Of a stretch of 64,000 nucleotides of DNA, positions 38,381-45,324 are shown in pieces. Source of the stretch: CAWKAO01 sp963847665 (GTDB taxonomy: Bacteria > Actinomycetota > Humimicrobiia > Humimicrobiales > Humimicrobiaceae); assembly GCA_963847665.1 (NCBI GenBank), contig CAWKAO010000003.1, forward strand, positions 186,001-250,000. Direction: 5' to 3'. How positions within the stretch are numbered: position 1 is the first letter of the stretch; every line of letters starts with the position of its first letter. Under the pieces are notes generated by a model. The model was not told the DNA's origin. It worked only from the letters and a program-made list of their open reading frames with translations, and ran no database searches. The position numbers and the translations under genes were made by a program.

Positions 38381-38521
38381 TTGGAAGCGTTTAGAGAACT
38401 TAGTGGCAATAGATAATATAACTATCTTAATTAAAAGTTGATATAATTATCCTTTGAAGTCTGATACTATTTTATTCAAGTAATATAATTCATTACTATA
38501 ATTAAAAGAAGGAATATCATC

Positions 38522-38764
38522 ATGACTATTGAAGAAGCAAAAAAGCAAATAAAACAATTAAGATTAAATAAAAATCATCACACGGATTTTGAAGATGAAT
38601 ATAGAGAATTCTGTGTCAATTTCTTAGAATTAATGTCCCAAAATGATATTTCTTCATTAAATTGTCAAGTTTTTAAAGAAGTTGCATTTCCAATAGGGTT
38701 TCAGACATTTGAAAAAACTTTAACAAAAGCAGAAATATATATAAAAATGTTAGAAAATAAATAA
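38522..38764 (+). CDS. small protein, unknown
   Basis: An 80-residue soluble, charged protein (TIEEAKKQIKQLRLNK start, ending FEKTLTKAEIYIKMLENK). AAGGA lies 8 bases before the ATG. No family recognised. It stands alone between repeat copies H and I, the shortest module of the array. Orphan toxin, antitoxin or anti-phage protein are all possible for such a cargo gene, with no evidence for any. Confidence 0.65.
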   Translation: MTIEEAKKQIKQLRLNKNHHTDFEDEYREFCVNFLELMSQNDISSLNCQVFKEVAFPIGFQTFEKTLTKAEIYIKMLENK

Positions 38765-38806
38765 TATTATTTTTTTTAATACCAATGTCCAATAGTGATT
38801 ATTTTT

Positions 38807-38831
38807 AAGATATATTAGACAGATGTGTCTT
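38807..38831. repeat. inverted repeat upstream of copy I
   Basis: AAGATATATTAGACAGATG followed by TGTCTT; 21 of 25 positions match the element at 29521-29545. The arms AAGATA and TGTCTT pair imperfectly. Like its counterpart it sits just to the left of a tRNA-like repeat (copy I). Confidence 0.55.
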
Positions 38832-38836
38832 CTTAC

Positions 38837-38872
38837 TAGCTGGGGAGAGAGGATTCAAACCATTTTATAATA
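38837..38872 (+). repeat. tRNA-3'-end-like repeat, copy I (GGGGAGAG subtype)
   Basis: TAGCTGGGGAGAGAGG, then ATTCAAACC and ATTTTATAATAG. On the minus strand this reads GGTTTGAATCC then TCTCTCCCCAGC, close to a genuine tRNA T-loop and acceptor end. It lacks the GAAATTTC palindrome and may be closer to the original tRNA sequence. Confidence 0.65.
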
Positions 38873-39037
38873 GAAATATTTAAATTTAAGAATTTAATGT
38901 TCAAGTATAGATTCCATAATTCAAATGACTTAATAGAATAAAATAAATTCCAATATAAATTTTTTTCAGACATATTAATTTGGTATAAAATGCATTAAAA
39001 TATTAGTTTCATTCTTGTTAACTTCTGGGATAATAAA

Positions 39038-39802
39038 ATGTATATAGAACGCAGGAAAAATAAAAATATTGCCAAAAAAATAATGGTTTTAGGCACAAAA
39101 GGTGGAACAGGGAAATCATTTGTAGCCGTAAATCTTGCCATTGATCTGTTTAATCAAAGTAAAAGTGATGTCATTTTATTTGATATTGACTATAAATCAG
39201 CTGATGACGCTACAATATTGAATATAATTCCCCAGATAACTATTCATGACTTATTACAAAAGACAGATAAATTAGATTTTGACCTCCTGAATAGTTCATT
39301 GACAGTATGTAGCTGTGGAATAAGATTTTTACCCGCACCGATAAACTCTATAGAGGCAGAATACATCAGCAGTGAACAAACAAGAGAAATAATAGACATG
39401 CTTGCTGAGATCAGTGATTATATTGTCATCGATACGCCTGCATATTTTTCTGAAGACGTCCTATCAATTTTGGAAAGCATTGACTATATGGTTATTATTG
39501 CCACGATGGACATACTCAGCATAAAAAATCTAAAAGAATCCTTATATATATTGAAGCAATTGAGATTTCCAAAAAACAAGATCATTTTAATTTTAAATCG
39601 TGCAAATAGTAAGGTAGGTTTGACAATCGAAGAGATTGAAAACTATATTAAGGAAAAAATAGACATCACTATCCCCAGTGATAAAATGGTGACCCTGTCT
39701 ATCAATAAGGGTACTCCACTGATAATTGAGGCACCAAAATCTGTTGTAAGCCAGAGCATAAAAAAAATAACTCAGATCATAATTGAAAGAAATAAGATCT
39801 AA
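39038..39802 (+). CDS. MinD/ParA/CpaE-like ATPase
   Basis: A 254-residue P-loop ATPase with the deviant Walker A motif KGGTGKS near the N-terminus (VLGTKGGTGKSFVAVNLA), switch DIDYKSADD and the DTPAYF region. No receiver domain is fused, so it is like TadZ/FlhG/MinD rather than full CpaE. A decayed TadG-like gene lies next to it on the other strand, which hints that both once belonged to a Flp/Tad pilus locus. No other Tad components are in the window. Confidence 0.85.
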   Translation: MYIERRKNKNIAKKIMVLGTKGGTGKSFVAVNLAIDLFNQSKSDVILFDIDYKSADDATILNIIPQITIHDLLQKTDKLDFDLLNSSLTVCSCGIRFLPAPINSIEAEYISSEQTREIIDMLAEISDYIVIDTPAYFSEDVLSILESIDYMVIIATMDILSIKNLKESLYILKQLRFPKNKIILILNRANSKVGLTIEEIENYIKEKIDITIPSDKMVTLSINKGTPLIIEAPKSVVSQSIKKITQIIIERNKI

Positions 39803-39823
39803 AGTCTTTAAAGTAATTCAAAT

Positions 39824-40787
39824 TCAGTTTATTAGCCTTATTACACGAATACCATGGTTATCAAGTGCTGCAACTTCGCCATTCCATACGATCAATGCTT
39901 CGTCAATAAAAGTTCCGTACACTTTAGAACCCTGAACTTTAGTTATAATAAAAGGAACAAATCCAAGTATTGTGACTTCTTCTCTTCCATACGGGACCCA
40001 GTCAATAATAGGGCACATGACAAACTGGCTGTCCCCTTTGCTTAATTTGTATATACTATCCTCAAACGTAGTCAACTCATCAAAATCATTAAAAGTGTAA
40101 TCAGTGTTATCTTAAATCCTGTCATTGTTCCGTTGAACAGTTGGACCCATCATATTGCCAGGTTCTGTTTCTACAACATCACCGACCTTTAGAGACCCGC
40201 TGTATCCCTGCCTTAATCTTATCCCTGTAATTGTCTGCACCTGTTCCGCCTAGTGCAAGAGCACCAAAATTACCATGATTGTGGCCATCTTCCTGTGGTC
40301 CCCATTTTAAGATATACTCCTCACCCGGTGCCCAGTCATCTTCAAGAACACCAATAGGCACGACTTAGTATATTCCGTCTGGTGATCCCACCATGGCTGT
40401 CGCATCTGCCCCGACTTCTGTTGAATTAGCTCCGAATATACCTGCAAATAATGTTTCTTTATTCATATCTGAAGCTGTTACTTTGATTGTATCGTCTGCT
40501 ACAAATGTAGATTCAATATCTATATCAGAAGGATCAAGAGTGACTTCATGCATTGCTGCATAATCAATTGCTGCTTGGACAGCGTTTGAAGTATTTGGCA
40601 ATTCCTGTGCTCCTGCAAGGGCTGCAGAATCTGCTACAGTCTGGAAGGACCTGCGGGATTCATATATTGAGCCTGTGTCTATTACATATGCAAGCACACC
40701 GACCAAAGCTACAAGTGCTATCCCTACAAAAACAGCGACTTGCCCTCTTTGATTTGAAAAATGTCTTTTTATTATTGATATTTTCAT
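39824..40787 (-). pseudogene. TadG-like (Flp pilus-associated) gene, decayed
   Basis: The N-terminus (RHFSNQRGQVAVFVGIALVALVGVLAYVIDTGSIYESRR) is the TadE/TadG-type membrane anchor, followed by QTVADSAALAGAQELP typical of TadG-like proteins. The reading frame is broken three times: an in-frame TAA at 40365-40367, an apparent extra base near 40205 (after KIKAG the protein resumes YSGSLKVGDVVETEPGNM) and an in-frame TAA at 40112-40114. The last segment (VMCPIIDWVPYGREEVTILGFVPF) completes the fold. Two nonsense codons plus a shift look like genuine decay, unlike the single indels elsewhere. A short ORF and an attenuator-like leader lie upstream. Confidence 0.8.
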
Positions 40788-40791
40788 GATC

Positions 40792-40902
40792 TTATGTAAA
40801 TCTTTTTATTATTATCGACAAATCTACTGGTTTTTTACCTTTCTGTTTACTGGTAATGTAATATACTAATTTATCAAATAATTTCTTAAATAATTTCTTC
40901 AC
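40792..40902 (-). CDS. 36-residue basic ORF upstream of TadG-like gene
   Basis: A short ORF, GTG to TAA, encoding KKLFKKLFDKLVYYITSKQ and a basic tail ending IIIKRFT. GGAG lies 4 bases before the GTG. It begins about 40 bases after a terminator hairpin and ends 4 bases before the TadG-like ATG. It could be a leader peptide or a remnant of a small pilin-like gene; only the RBS and position support it. Confidence 0.4.
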   Translation of the reverse strand: MKKLFKKLFDKLVYYITSKQKGKKPVDLSIIIKRFT

Positions 40903-40940
40903 TTTTCTCCACCCCTAACAACACTCAAGTCATTTAATAA

Positions 40941-40971
40941 AAATAAAAAAACCGACTATAACTAGCCGGTT
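40941..40971 (-). terminator. Rho-independent terminator inside the TadG leader
   Basis: On the minus strand AACCGGCTA and TAGTCGGTT form a 9-bp stem (one G-U pair) around a GTTA loop, followed by T7 and further T-rich sequence. It lies between the promoter-like sequence at 41058-41086 and the short ORF/TadG-like gene, so it would stop the leader transcript unless relieved. Confidence 0.75.
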
Positions 40972-41045
40972 ACGCTATTTGCTCCACTTTCCCCAAGCGT
41001 CCAGTTAAGGAAAAAGTATCAAAGCATCTAATTTATTATTATATT
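40972..41045 (-). ncRNA. candidate structured leader (attenuator/riboswitch-like), family unknown
   Basis: The minus-strand leader just before the terminator contains ACGC...GCGT (41000-40997 with 40975-40972) enclosing GGGGAAAGTGG and AGCAAATA, immediately followed by the terminator stem. This compact fold plus terminator looks like a ligand-responsive attenuator. It lacks the GEMM-I c-di-GMP signature I looked for. No family can be named. Confidence 0.4.
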
Positions 41046-41057
41046 TTCGTTTTATAA

Positions 41058-41086
41058 TAAATAACATTTATTAATATATTTGTCAA
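41058..41086 (-). promoter_or_regulatory. probable promoter for the TadG-like leader
   Basis: On the minus strand TTGACA (41086-41081) is followed after 17 bases by TATTTA (41063-41058). The transcript would start near 41050 and read into the terminator and then the short ORF and TadG-like gene. Confidence 0.5.
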
Positions 41087-41245
41087 CTCTTTTTTTGATA
41101 AATAAATATTTTTTAAAATCATTAAATATATAATTTGAAAATAATAATATTTAGACTTAATTCATTATTTTTTTAGCGGTATTTATTCTATAGGTTTATA
41201 TTGATGCTATAATATATTATATTTTCAATTAACAAAGGGGCTAAT

Positions 41246-41464
41246 ATGGATGATGAAAAATATATAGAAATACATGGAATTGATACCATAGGAGAAATAC
41301 TAGAAGATATTAAAAAAAATACTGAAGAATCAGAATTAATTAATAAATTAATTGATAATATAAACACAAAGCAAGCAATCAAGCTACTCAGCTTAGCATT
41401 AGAAAGACAAAGACAATATATAAAAATAATTACTGAAGAGCTTCTATTAAGGAAATTTTTTTAA
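41246..41464 (+). CDS. small helical protein, unknown
   Basis: A 72-residue, acidic, probably coiled-coil protein (IHGIDTIGEILEDIKKNTEE to LALERQRQYIKIITEELLLRKFF). AAAGGGG lies five bases before the ATG, and a TATAAT box is at 41208-41213 without a clear -35. No family recognised. Its stop overlaps the end of a coding remnant on the other strand. Confidence 0.65.
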   Translation: MDDEKYIEIHGIDTIGEILEDIKKNTEESELINKLIDNINTKQAIKLLSLALERQRQYIKIITEELLLRKFF

Positions 41465-41690
41465 TATTGTCTTTTTATATTAAACTCGTAAAAACGTACC
41501 TTACCATTTTTTTCACTCATATAGTTATTTTTGAAAACAAGATTCTTCTTATCAAGGTTATATTTTTCAAAACACTCTTCAATGCTTAAATTCTCATAAA
41601 CTAGTCTAGGTCTAATTGAATATAGCAAAAAGTTTATACATAACTTATCTAGTTTATGGCTAAATCTAGAAACCGCACAGAAGAGGGGCT
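41461..41690 (-). pseudogene. possible coding remnant without a start
   Basis: A minus-strand frame free of stops from an upstream TGA near 41690 to TAA at 41461-41463. It encodes a protein-like stretch (SIRPRLVYENLSIEECFEKY, then NLDKKNLVFKNNYMSEKNGK and VRFYEFNIKRQY). There is no start codon with an RBS. It could be the 3' end of a gene lost by insertion or deletion. I recognise no family. Confidence 0.35.
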
Positions 41691-41730
41691 TTCAGGAGAT
41701 ACTATTTCCTGAAGGTCTATAAATTGAAAA

Positions 41731-41755
41731 TGGAGAGTTTCGAACCGCTATAATA
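41731..41755 (+). repeat. tRNA-3'-end-like repeat, copy J (partial)
   Basis: TGGAGAGTTTCGAACCGC. It keeps GAGAG...TTCGAACCGC of copy G but is shortened. Only about 90 bases separate it from copy K, so it may bound an empty or deleted module. Confidence 0.45.
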
Positions 41756-41816
41756 AGCCCTATTTTAAGATTGATTAAGGAACAAAAAGAGGCTATTTTG
41801 ACAGGTCAGGCAACTT

Positions 41817-41845
41817 TGGCCTGGGGAGAGTTGATTCGAACCATA
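41817..41845 (+). repeat. tRNA-3'-end-like repeat, copy K (right-most)
   Basis: TGGCCTGGGGAGAG, then TTGATTCGAACC. On the minus strand it reads GGTTCGAATC then AACTCTCCCCAGGCCA, the most tRNA-like of the copies, with a standard TTCGAAT T-loop and a CCA end. The D-arm and anticodon arm of a tRNA are absent. It marks the right end of the array, 170 bases before trpB2. Confidence 0.65.
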
Positions 41846-41901
41846 ATACTTAATAAATGCCATACCTATTTTCTCTGATTTTCACTGAACTGATTATACA
41901 T

Positions 41902-41932
41902 ATAGGGGAGGTATCTAAAATACCTCCCCTAT
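41902..41932 (+). terminator. strong hairpin terminator
   Basis: ATAGGGGAGGTAT and ATACCTCCCCTAT form a perfect 13-bp stem with a 5-base loop. On the plus strand it is followed by ATTTTTACTTTTATTT. It would stop plus-strand transcripts leaving the module array. Its hairpin could also act for the convergent trpB2 transcript, but no U tract follows on that side. Confidence 0.8.
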
Positions 41933-42014
41933 ATTTTTACTTTTATTTATTTACATGTATTTGAAACCTTAAAATATCCTTAATTCATACAATTTGATAA
42001 AAGCATATTGTAGT

Positions 42015-43376
42015 CTATACCTTCGGAAGTTTTGATAGAGATTCTTTTATTTTTTCCTCGGGATATGCAAAATCTTTTATCTTTCCATCAAGGTAGGCTT
42101 CATAAGCACTGAGGTCCAGGTGACCGTGACCACTGAAGTTGAATGCTATTACTTTCTTCTCTCCAGTTTCCTTGCACTTTAATGCCTCATCAATAGCAAC
42201 TCCAATTGCATGTGTAGTCTCAGGAGCGGGAATAATGCCTTCAGTTTTTGCAAACATGACACCGGCTTCGAATGCCCTGGTCTGAGGGATAGCAACTGCT
42301 TCGATGACTTTCTCATGTGCCAGGAGGCTTACCTGTGGAGCCATTCCATGATATCTCAATCCACCTGCATGTATCCCGGCTGGCACAAAGTCATGTCCTA
42401 AAGTATACATCTTGGCTATGGGTGCCATCTTTGCAGTATCACCATAATCGTATGCAAACGGGCCCTTTGTTATAGTAGGACATGCTTCTGGCTCTACAGC
42501 CAGGATTTTGATTTTCTCACCTTTTATTTTATCCGGTATAAATGGGAACACAAAACCACCGAAATTACTTCCCCCTCCAACACATCCTACAAGTACATCC
42601 GGGTAATCTCCCACCTTTTCGAACTGTTTTTTCGCTTCTAGACCCACTACCGTCTGGTGAAGAAGTACATGATTTAAGACACTGCCAAGAGAATATTTTG
42701 CCTTCCCACCACTTTTTACCGCATCTTCTACTGCTTCGCTTATTGCTATTCCAAGAGAGCCAGGAGAATTCGGATCCTGTGCAAGAATAGCTCTTCCTGC
42801 ATCTGTCCTGTCACTAGGTGAAGGGAACACTTCTGCACCCCACAGCCTGATCATAGTCTTTCTGTAAGGTTTCTGGTCATAGCTTACCCTGACCATATAA
42901 ACCGTTATATCCAGGCCAAATAGATTGCCTGCAAATGAAAGCGCGCTTCCCCACTGTCCGGCTCCAGTCTCAGTTGTGAGCCTCTTATTTCCCTCCTTCA
43001 TGTTATAATACGCCTGAGCAACTGCAGTATTTGGTTTGTGGCTCCCGGCAGGACTTACACTTTCGTTCTTATAATAGATCTTTGCCGGGGTACCAAGAAA
43101 CTTTTCCAGCCTGTCTGCTCTTACAAGCGGTGTCGGTCTCCACATCCTGTAGATATCTATAAGTTCCTGTGGTATATCAATGAATCTATCCATACTGACT
43201 TCCTGCATGATAAGTTCCATCGGAAAAAGAATTGACAGATCATCAGGTCCCAGAGGCTTACCGGTTTGGGGATGTAAGGGTGGATCAAGCGGTTTTGGAA
43301 GATCCGGGTTAATATTGTACCATTGTCTGGGAATATCACTCTCTGAAAGTAATATCTTTTTTTCATCTGTGCTCAT
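42015..43376 (-). CDS. trpB2: tryptophan synthase beta-like protein, TrpB2 type
   Basis: A 453-residue PLP enzyme of the TrpB2 branch, which makes tryptophan from indole and serine. The PLP-lysine is in AGSHKPNTAVAQAYY, the catalytic Glu in TETGAGQWGSALSFA and the phosphate-binding loop in VGCVGGGSNFGGF. The N-terminal extension (SDIPRQWYNINPDLPKPLDP) is diagnostic of TrpB2. No trpA or other trp genes are nearby, so it may salvage indole or work with a distant pathway. A T-box with a Trp (UGG) specifier lies upstream and supports tryptophan as the regulating signal. Confidence 0.95.
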   Translation of the reverse strand: MSTDEKKILLSESDIPRQWYNINPDLPKPLDPPLHPQTGKPLGPDDLSILFPMELIMQEVSMDRFIDIPQELIDIYRMWRPTPLVRADRLEKFLGTPAKIYYKNESVSPAGSHKPNTAVAQAYYNMKEGNKRLTTETGAGQWGSALSFAGNLFGLDITVYMVRVSYDQKPYRKTMIRLWGAEVFPSPSDRTDAGRAILAQDPNSPGSLGIAISEAVEDAVKSGGKAKYSLGSVLNHVLLHQTVVGLEAKKQFEKVGDYPDVLVGCVGGGSNFGGFVFPFIPDKIKGEKIKILAVEPEACPTITKGPFAYDYGDTAKMAPIAKMYTLGHDFVPAGIHAGGLRYHGMAPQVSLLAHEKVIEAVAIPQTRAFEAGVMFAKTEGIIPAPETTHAIGVAIDEALKCKETGEKKVIAFNFSGHGHLDLSAYEAYLDGKIKDFAYPEEKIKESLSKLPKV

Positions 43377-43585
43377 TTTATCTCCTTTTTTATTATGATT
43401 TTAAAATCTTTTAAATAGTTCAAGTGACGATTATCTTTTTCTGGCGATTATTTTCCATAATAAAAGCCTTTGAAATATAAGATCGGGCATATAGATCACC
43501 TTTCCTTTCTAAATTCTAATAATATTATGAACTATACAAATATATGCTTTACAGCAGAGCTCTAAAAAGTCCTGAGCCTCCATAA

Positions 43586-43920
43586 AATAAAAAAACCTCT
43601 ACTATCCCTGCGTTTTCTGCAGAGACGAGAGGTTGATTTCTCGTGGTGCCACTCTACTTTACAGCATAAGCTGTACACTCATTTATCGGGTACTTATTTT
43701 AATACCCTATCCCAATATAACGGGGGAATCCGGGCTGCCATACTCTTATACTATCAGTAATAAACATATCCTAAACCGAAACATGTAAATACCACTAAAA
43801 TATAATTTGGGGTAGCCACCTCACAGGCCCATTCAAACACCAGCCTTACAACCGCCATCTCACCTCCAGCGGTTCTCTGTATGTCGCTTAATGCCCTACT
43901 ATCCCTGATCACAGGTTTTG
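43586..43920 (-). promoter_or_regulatory. T-box leader, tRNA-Trp specific, upstream of trpB2
   Basis: The minus-strand leader has the conserved T-box sequence AGAGTGGCACCACGAGAAA (about 43655-43637). The bulge UGGC would pair with GCCA, the 3' end of a tRNA with G73, as in bacterial tRNA-Trp. The stem I specifier is TGG at 43831-43829 in GTTTGAATGGGCC. The last hairpin (43634-43594) pairs AACCTCT with AGAGGTT and ends in T7, the terminator form. Uncharged tRNA-Trp should switch it to antitermination and raise trpB2. Confidence 0.88.
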
Positions 43921-44058
43921 CCACTATATTAAATTTTCAATTCTGCATCTTTATGAAGCTCCCATTTAATGCTTGAAGCTTAAAAGTATTTAATATTTAA
44001 ACAGAAATCAAAAAAAATGCAAGTAATTTTTATTACAATCTCATTTAATACTACGATC

Positions 44059-45297
44059 TCATTTAATGAAGTGGTCCATGATCTCATACCCTTTATCAAA
44101 AAAAATACCCGTTAAGGCCGGATAGAACTCATCAAATACCTGTTCTTTTTTATCCTCTTTAACATCATCACTATCGTATATTAAAAATGGTACAGGGTCA
44201 GAAGTATGGGTCCTTATTGAGATCGGAGTGGGATGATCCGGAAGTATCATCAATCTATAGGATTCGCCCATTTTATCGAGGGTCTTCCTGATCTTACCGA
44301 CCACTTTATCGTCGATTATCTCGATCGCTCTTATCTTTTCAGCGATATTTCCCTGATGGCCGCACTCATCAGGGGCTTCAATATGTACATAGACAAAATC
44401 CTGGCCATTTTTTATTTCATCGATCACTGCCTGTGCCTTGCCTTTAAAATTTGTGTTAATATTTCCTGTGGCTCCCTCAACATTTACGGACCTTAAACCG
44501 GCACATATACCGATCCCCTTAACAAGGTCCACTGCACTTATCACAGAGCCTTTGAACCCATATTTCTTAAAAAAAGGGTCTAGCTTTGGTTTTCTACCCT
44601 TACCCCATAGCCAGATAGAATTGGCAGGATTTTTGCCTGCCCGTATCCTTTTTATATTTACATCATCCAGACTCAAGACCTCACTGCTGCTGATCATCAT
44701 ATCAAGAATATCCTTGCTTCCCTCCCCTGAAGGAAGGAACCCTTTTATTTTTTTACCTGATATATCATGCGGTGGAGTCAAAACAGTATTTTCGGGGCCG
44801 TTTTTCCACACAATGACATGCCTGTAACTGACACCCTTATAAAACTTGATATGATCATTACCAAGTACAGAGTCGAGCCTCCTTATGAGCCCCTCAGATT
44901 CTACGGTACTTATTTCTCCTGCTGAGTAGTCTATCATGACCTTAGCTTTATAATCAGGTTCATCAGATAATGTAACAAGATTACACCTGAATGTGACATC
45001 GTCATCTTCAAGCTTAATACCAATGCTCACAGCTTCAAGCGATGACCTTCCTGTTGAATATATGGCCGGGTCATAACCGAGAATAGAAAGATTTGCAGTA
45101 TCGCTGCCCGGGGGTATCCCTTCTGGAATAGTCTTTACCATTCCGACCTCACCTTTTTGTGCAAGCCTGTCGATCTCAGGTTTTTTTGCAATCTGCAGGG
45201 GTGTTTTGTTGCCAAGTTCTTTGAGCTTATAATCTGCAGCTCCGTCTATAAGGACCACTATATATTTTTTATTGGTATTTTTTTTGATGTTTTCCAT
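44059..45297 (-). CDS. phosphoglycerate mutase-like protein (ApgM family), candidate homoserine kinase
   Basis: A 412-residue alkaline-phosphatase-superfamily protein. The metal-site motifs are IDGAADYKLKELGNKTPLQIA, the presumed catalytic Ser in PPGSDTANLSILGYDP, EAPDECGHQGN and ILPDHPTPI. By sequence it belongs to the archaeal-type cofactor-independent phosphoglycerate mutases, but it directly follows hom and thrC and there is no GHMP-type thrB. A branch of this family has been proposed as an alternative homoserine kinase, which fits the context: it would supply O-phosphohomoserine to ThrC. Biochemical role inferred. Confidence 0.85.
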   Translation of the reverse strand: MENIKKNTNKKYIVVLIDGAADYKLKELGNKTPLQIAKKPEIDRLAQKGEVGMVKTIPEGIPPGSDTANLSILGYDPAIYSTGRSSLEAVSIGIKLEDDDVTFRCNLVTLSDEPDYKAKVMIDYSAGEISTVESEGLIRRLDSVLGNDHIKFYKGVSYRHVIVWKNGPENTVLTPPHDISGKKIKGFLPSGEGSKDILDMMISSSEVLSLDDVNIKRIRAGKNPANSIWLWGKGRKPKLDPFFKKYGFKGSVISAVDLVKGIGICAGLRSVNVEGATGNINTNFKGKAQAVIDEIKNGQDFVYVHIEAPDECGHQGNIAEKIRAIEIIDDKVVGKIRKTLDKMGESYRLMILPDHPTPISIRTHTSDPVPFLIYDSDDVKEDKKEQVFDEFYPALTGIFFDKGYEIMDHFIK

Positions 45298-45324
45298 ATT
45301 TTTTCAAAAAATATTTTTTAAAAC

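Noticed and set aside
40941..41050. GEMM-I c-di-GMP riboswitch upstream of the TadG-like gene
   Set aside because: The expected GCAAACC, GAAA tetraloop stem and GGGACGCAAAGCC order is not present. Only a short GCAAAT match was found.
29549..41845. CRISPR array or integron attC array
   Set aside because: The spacing between repeats is 0.1-3 kb with genes in between, not regular spacers. The repeats lack the attC core sites (GTTRRRY) and no IntI or Cas gene is present.
29549..41845. The repeats as Rho-independent terminators (T-rich tail after a palindrome)
   Set aside because: The GAAATTTC palindrome leaves almost no loop. All copies face the same way, while several lie between divergent genes or upstream of the gene they would terminate.
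41817..41845. A complete tRNA gene at copy K
   Set aside because: Only a T-loop-like and 3'-end-like part is present. No anticodon arm, D-arm or paired 5' acceptor strand could be found within 100 bases.
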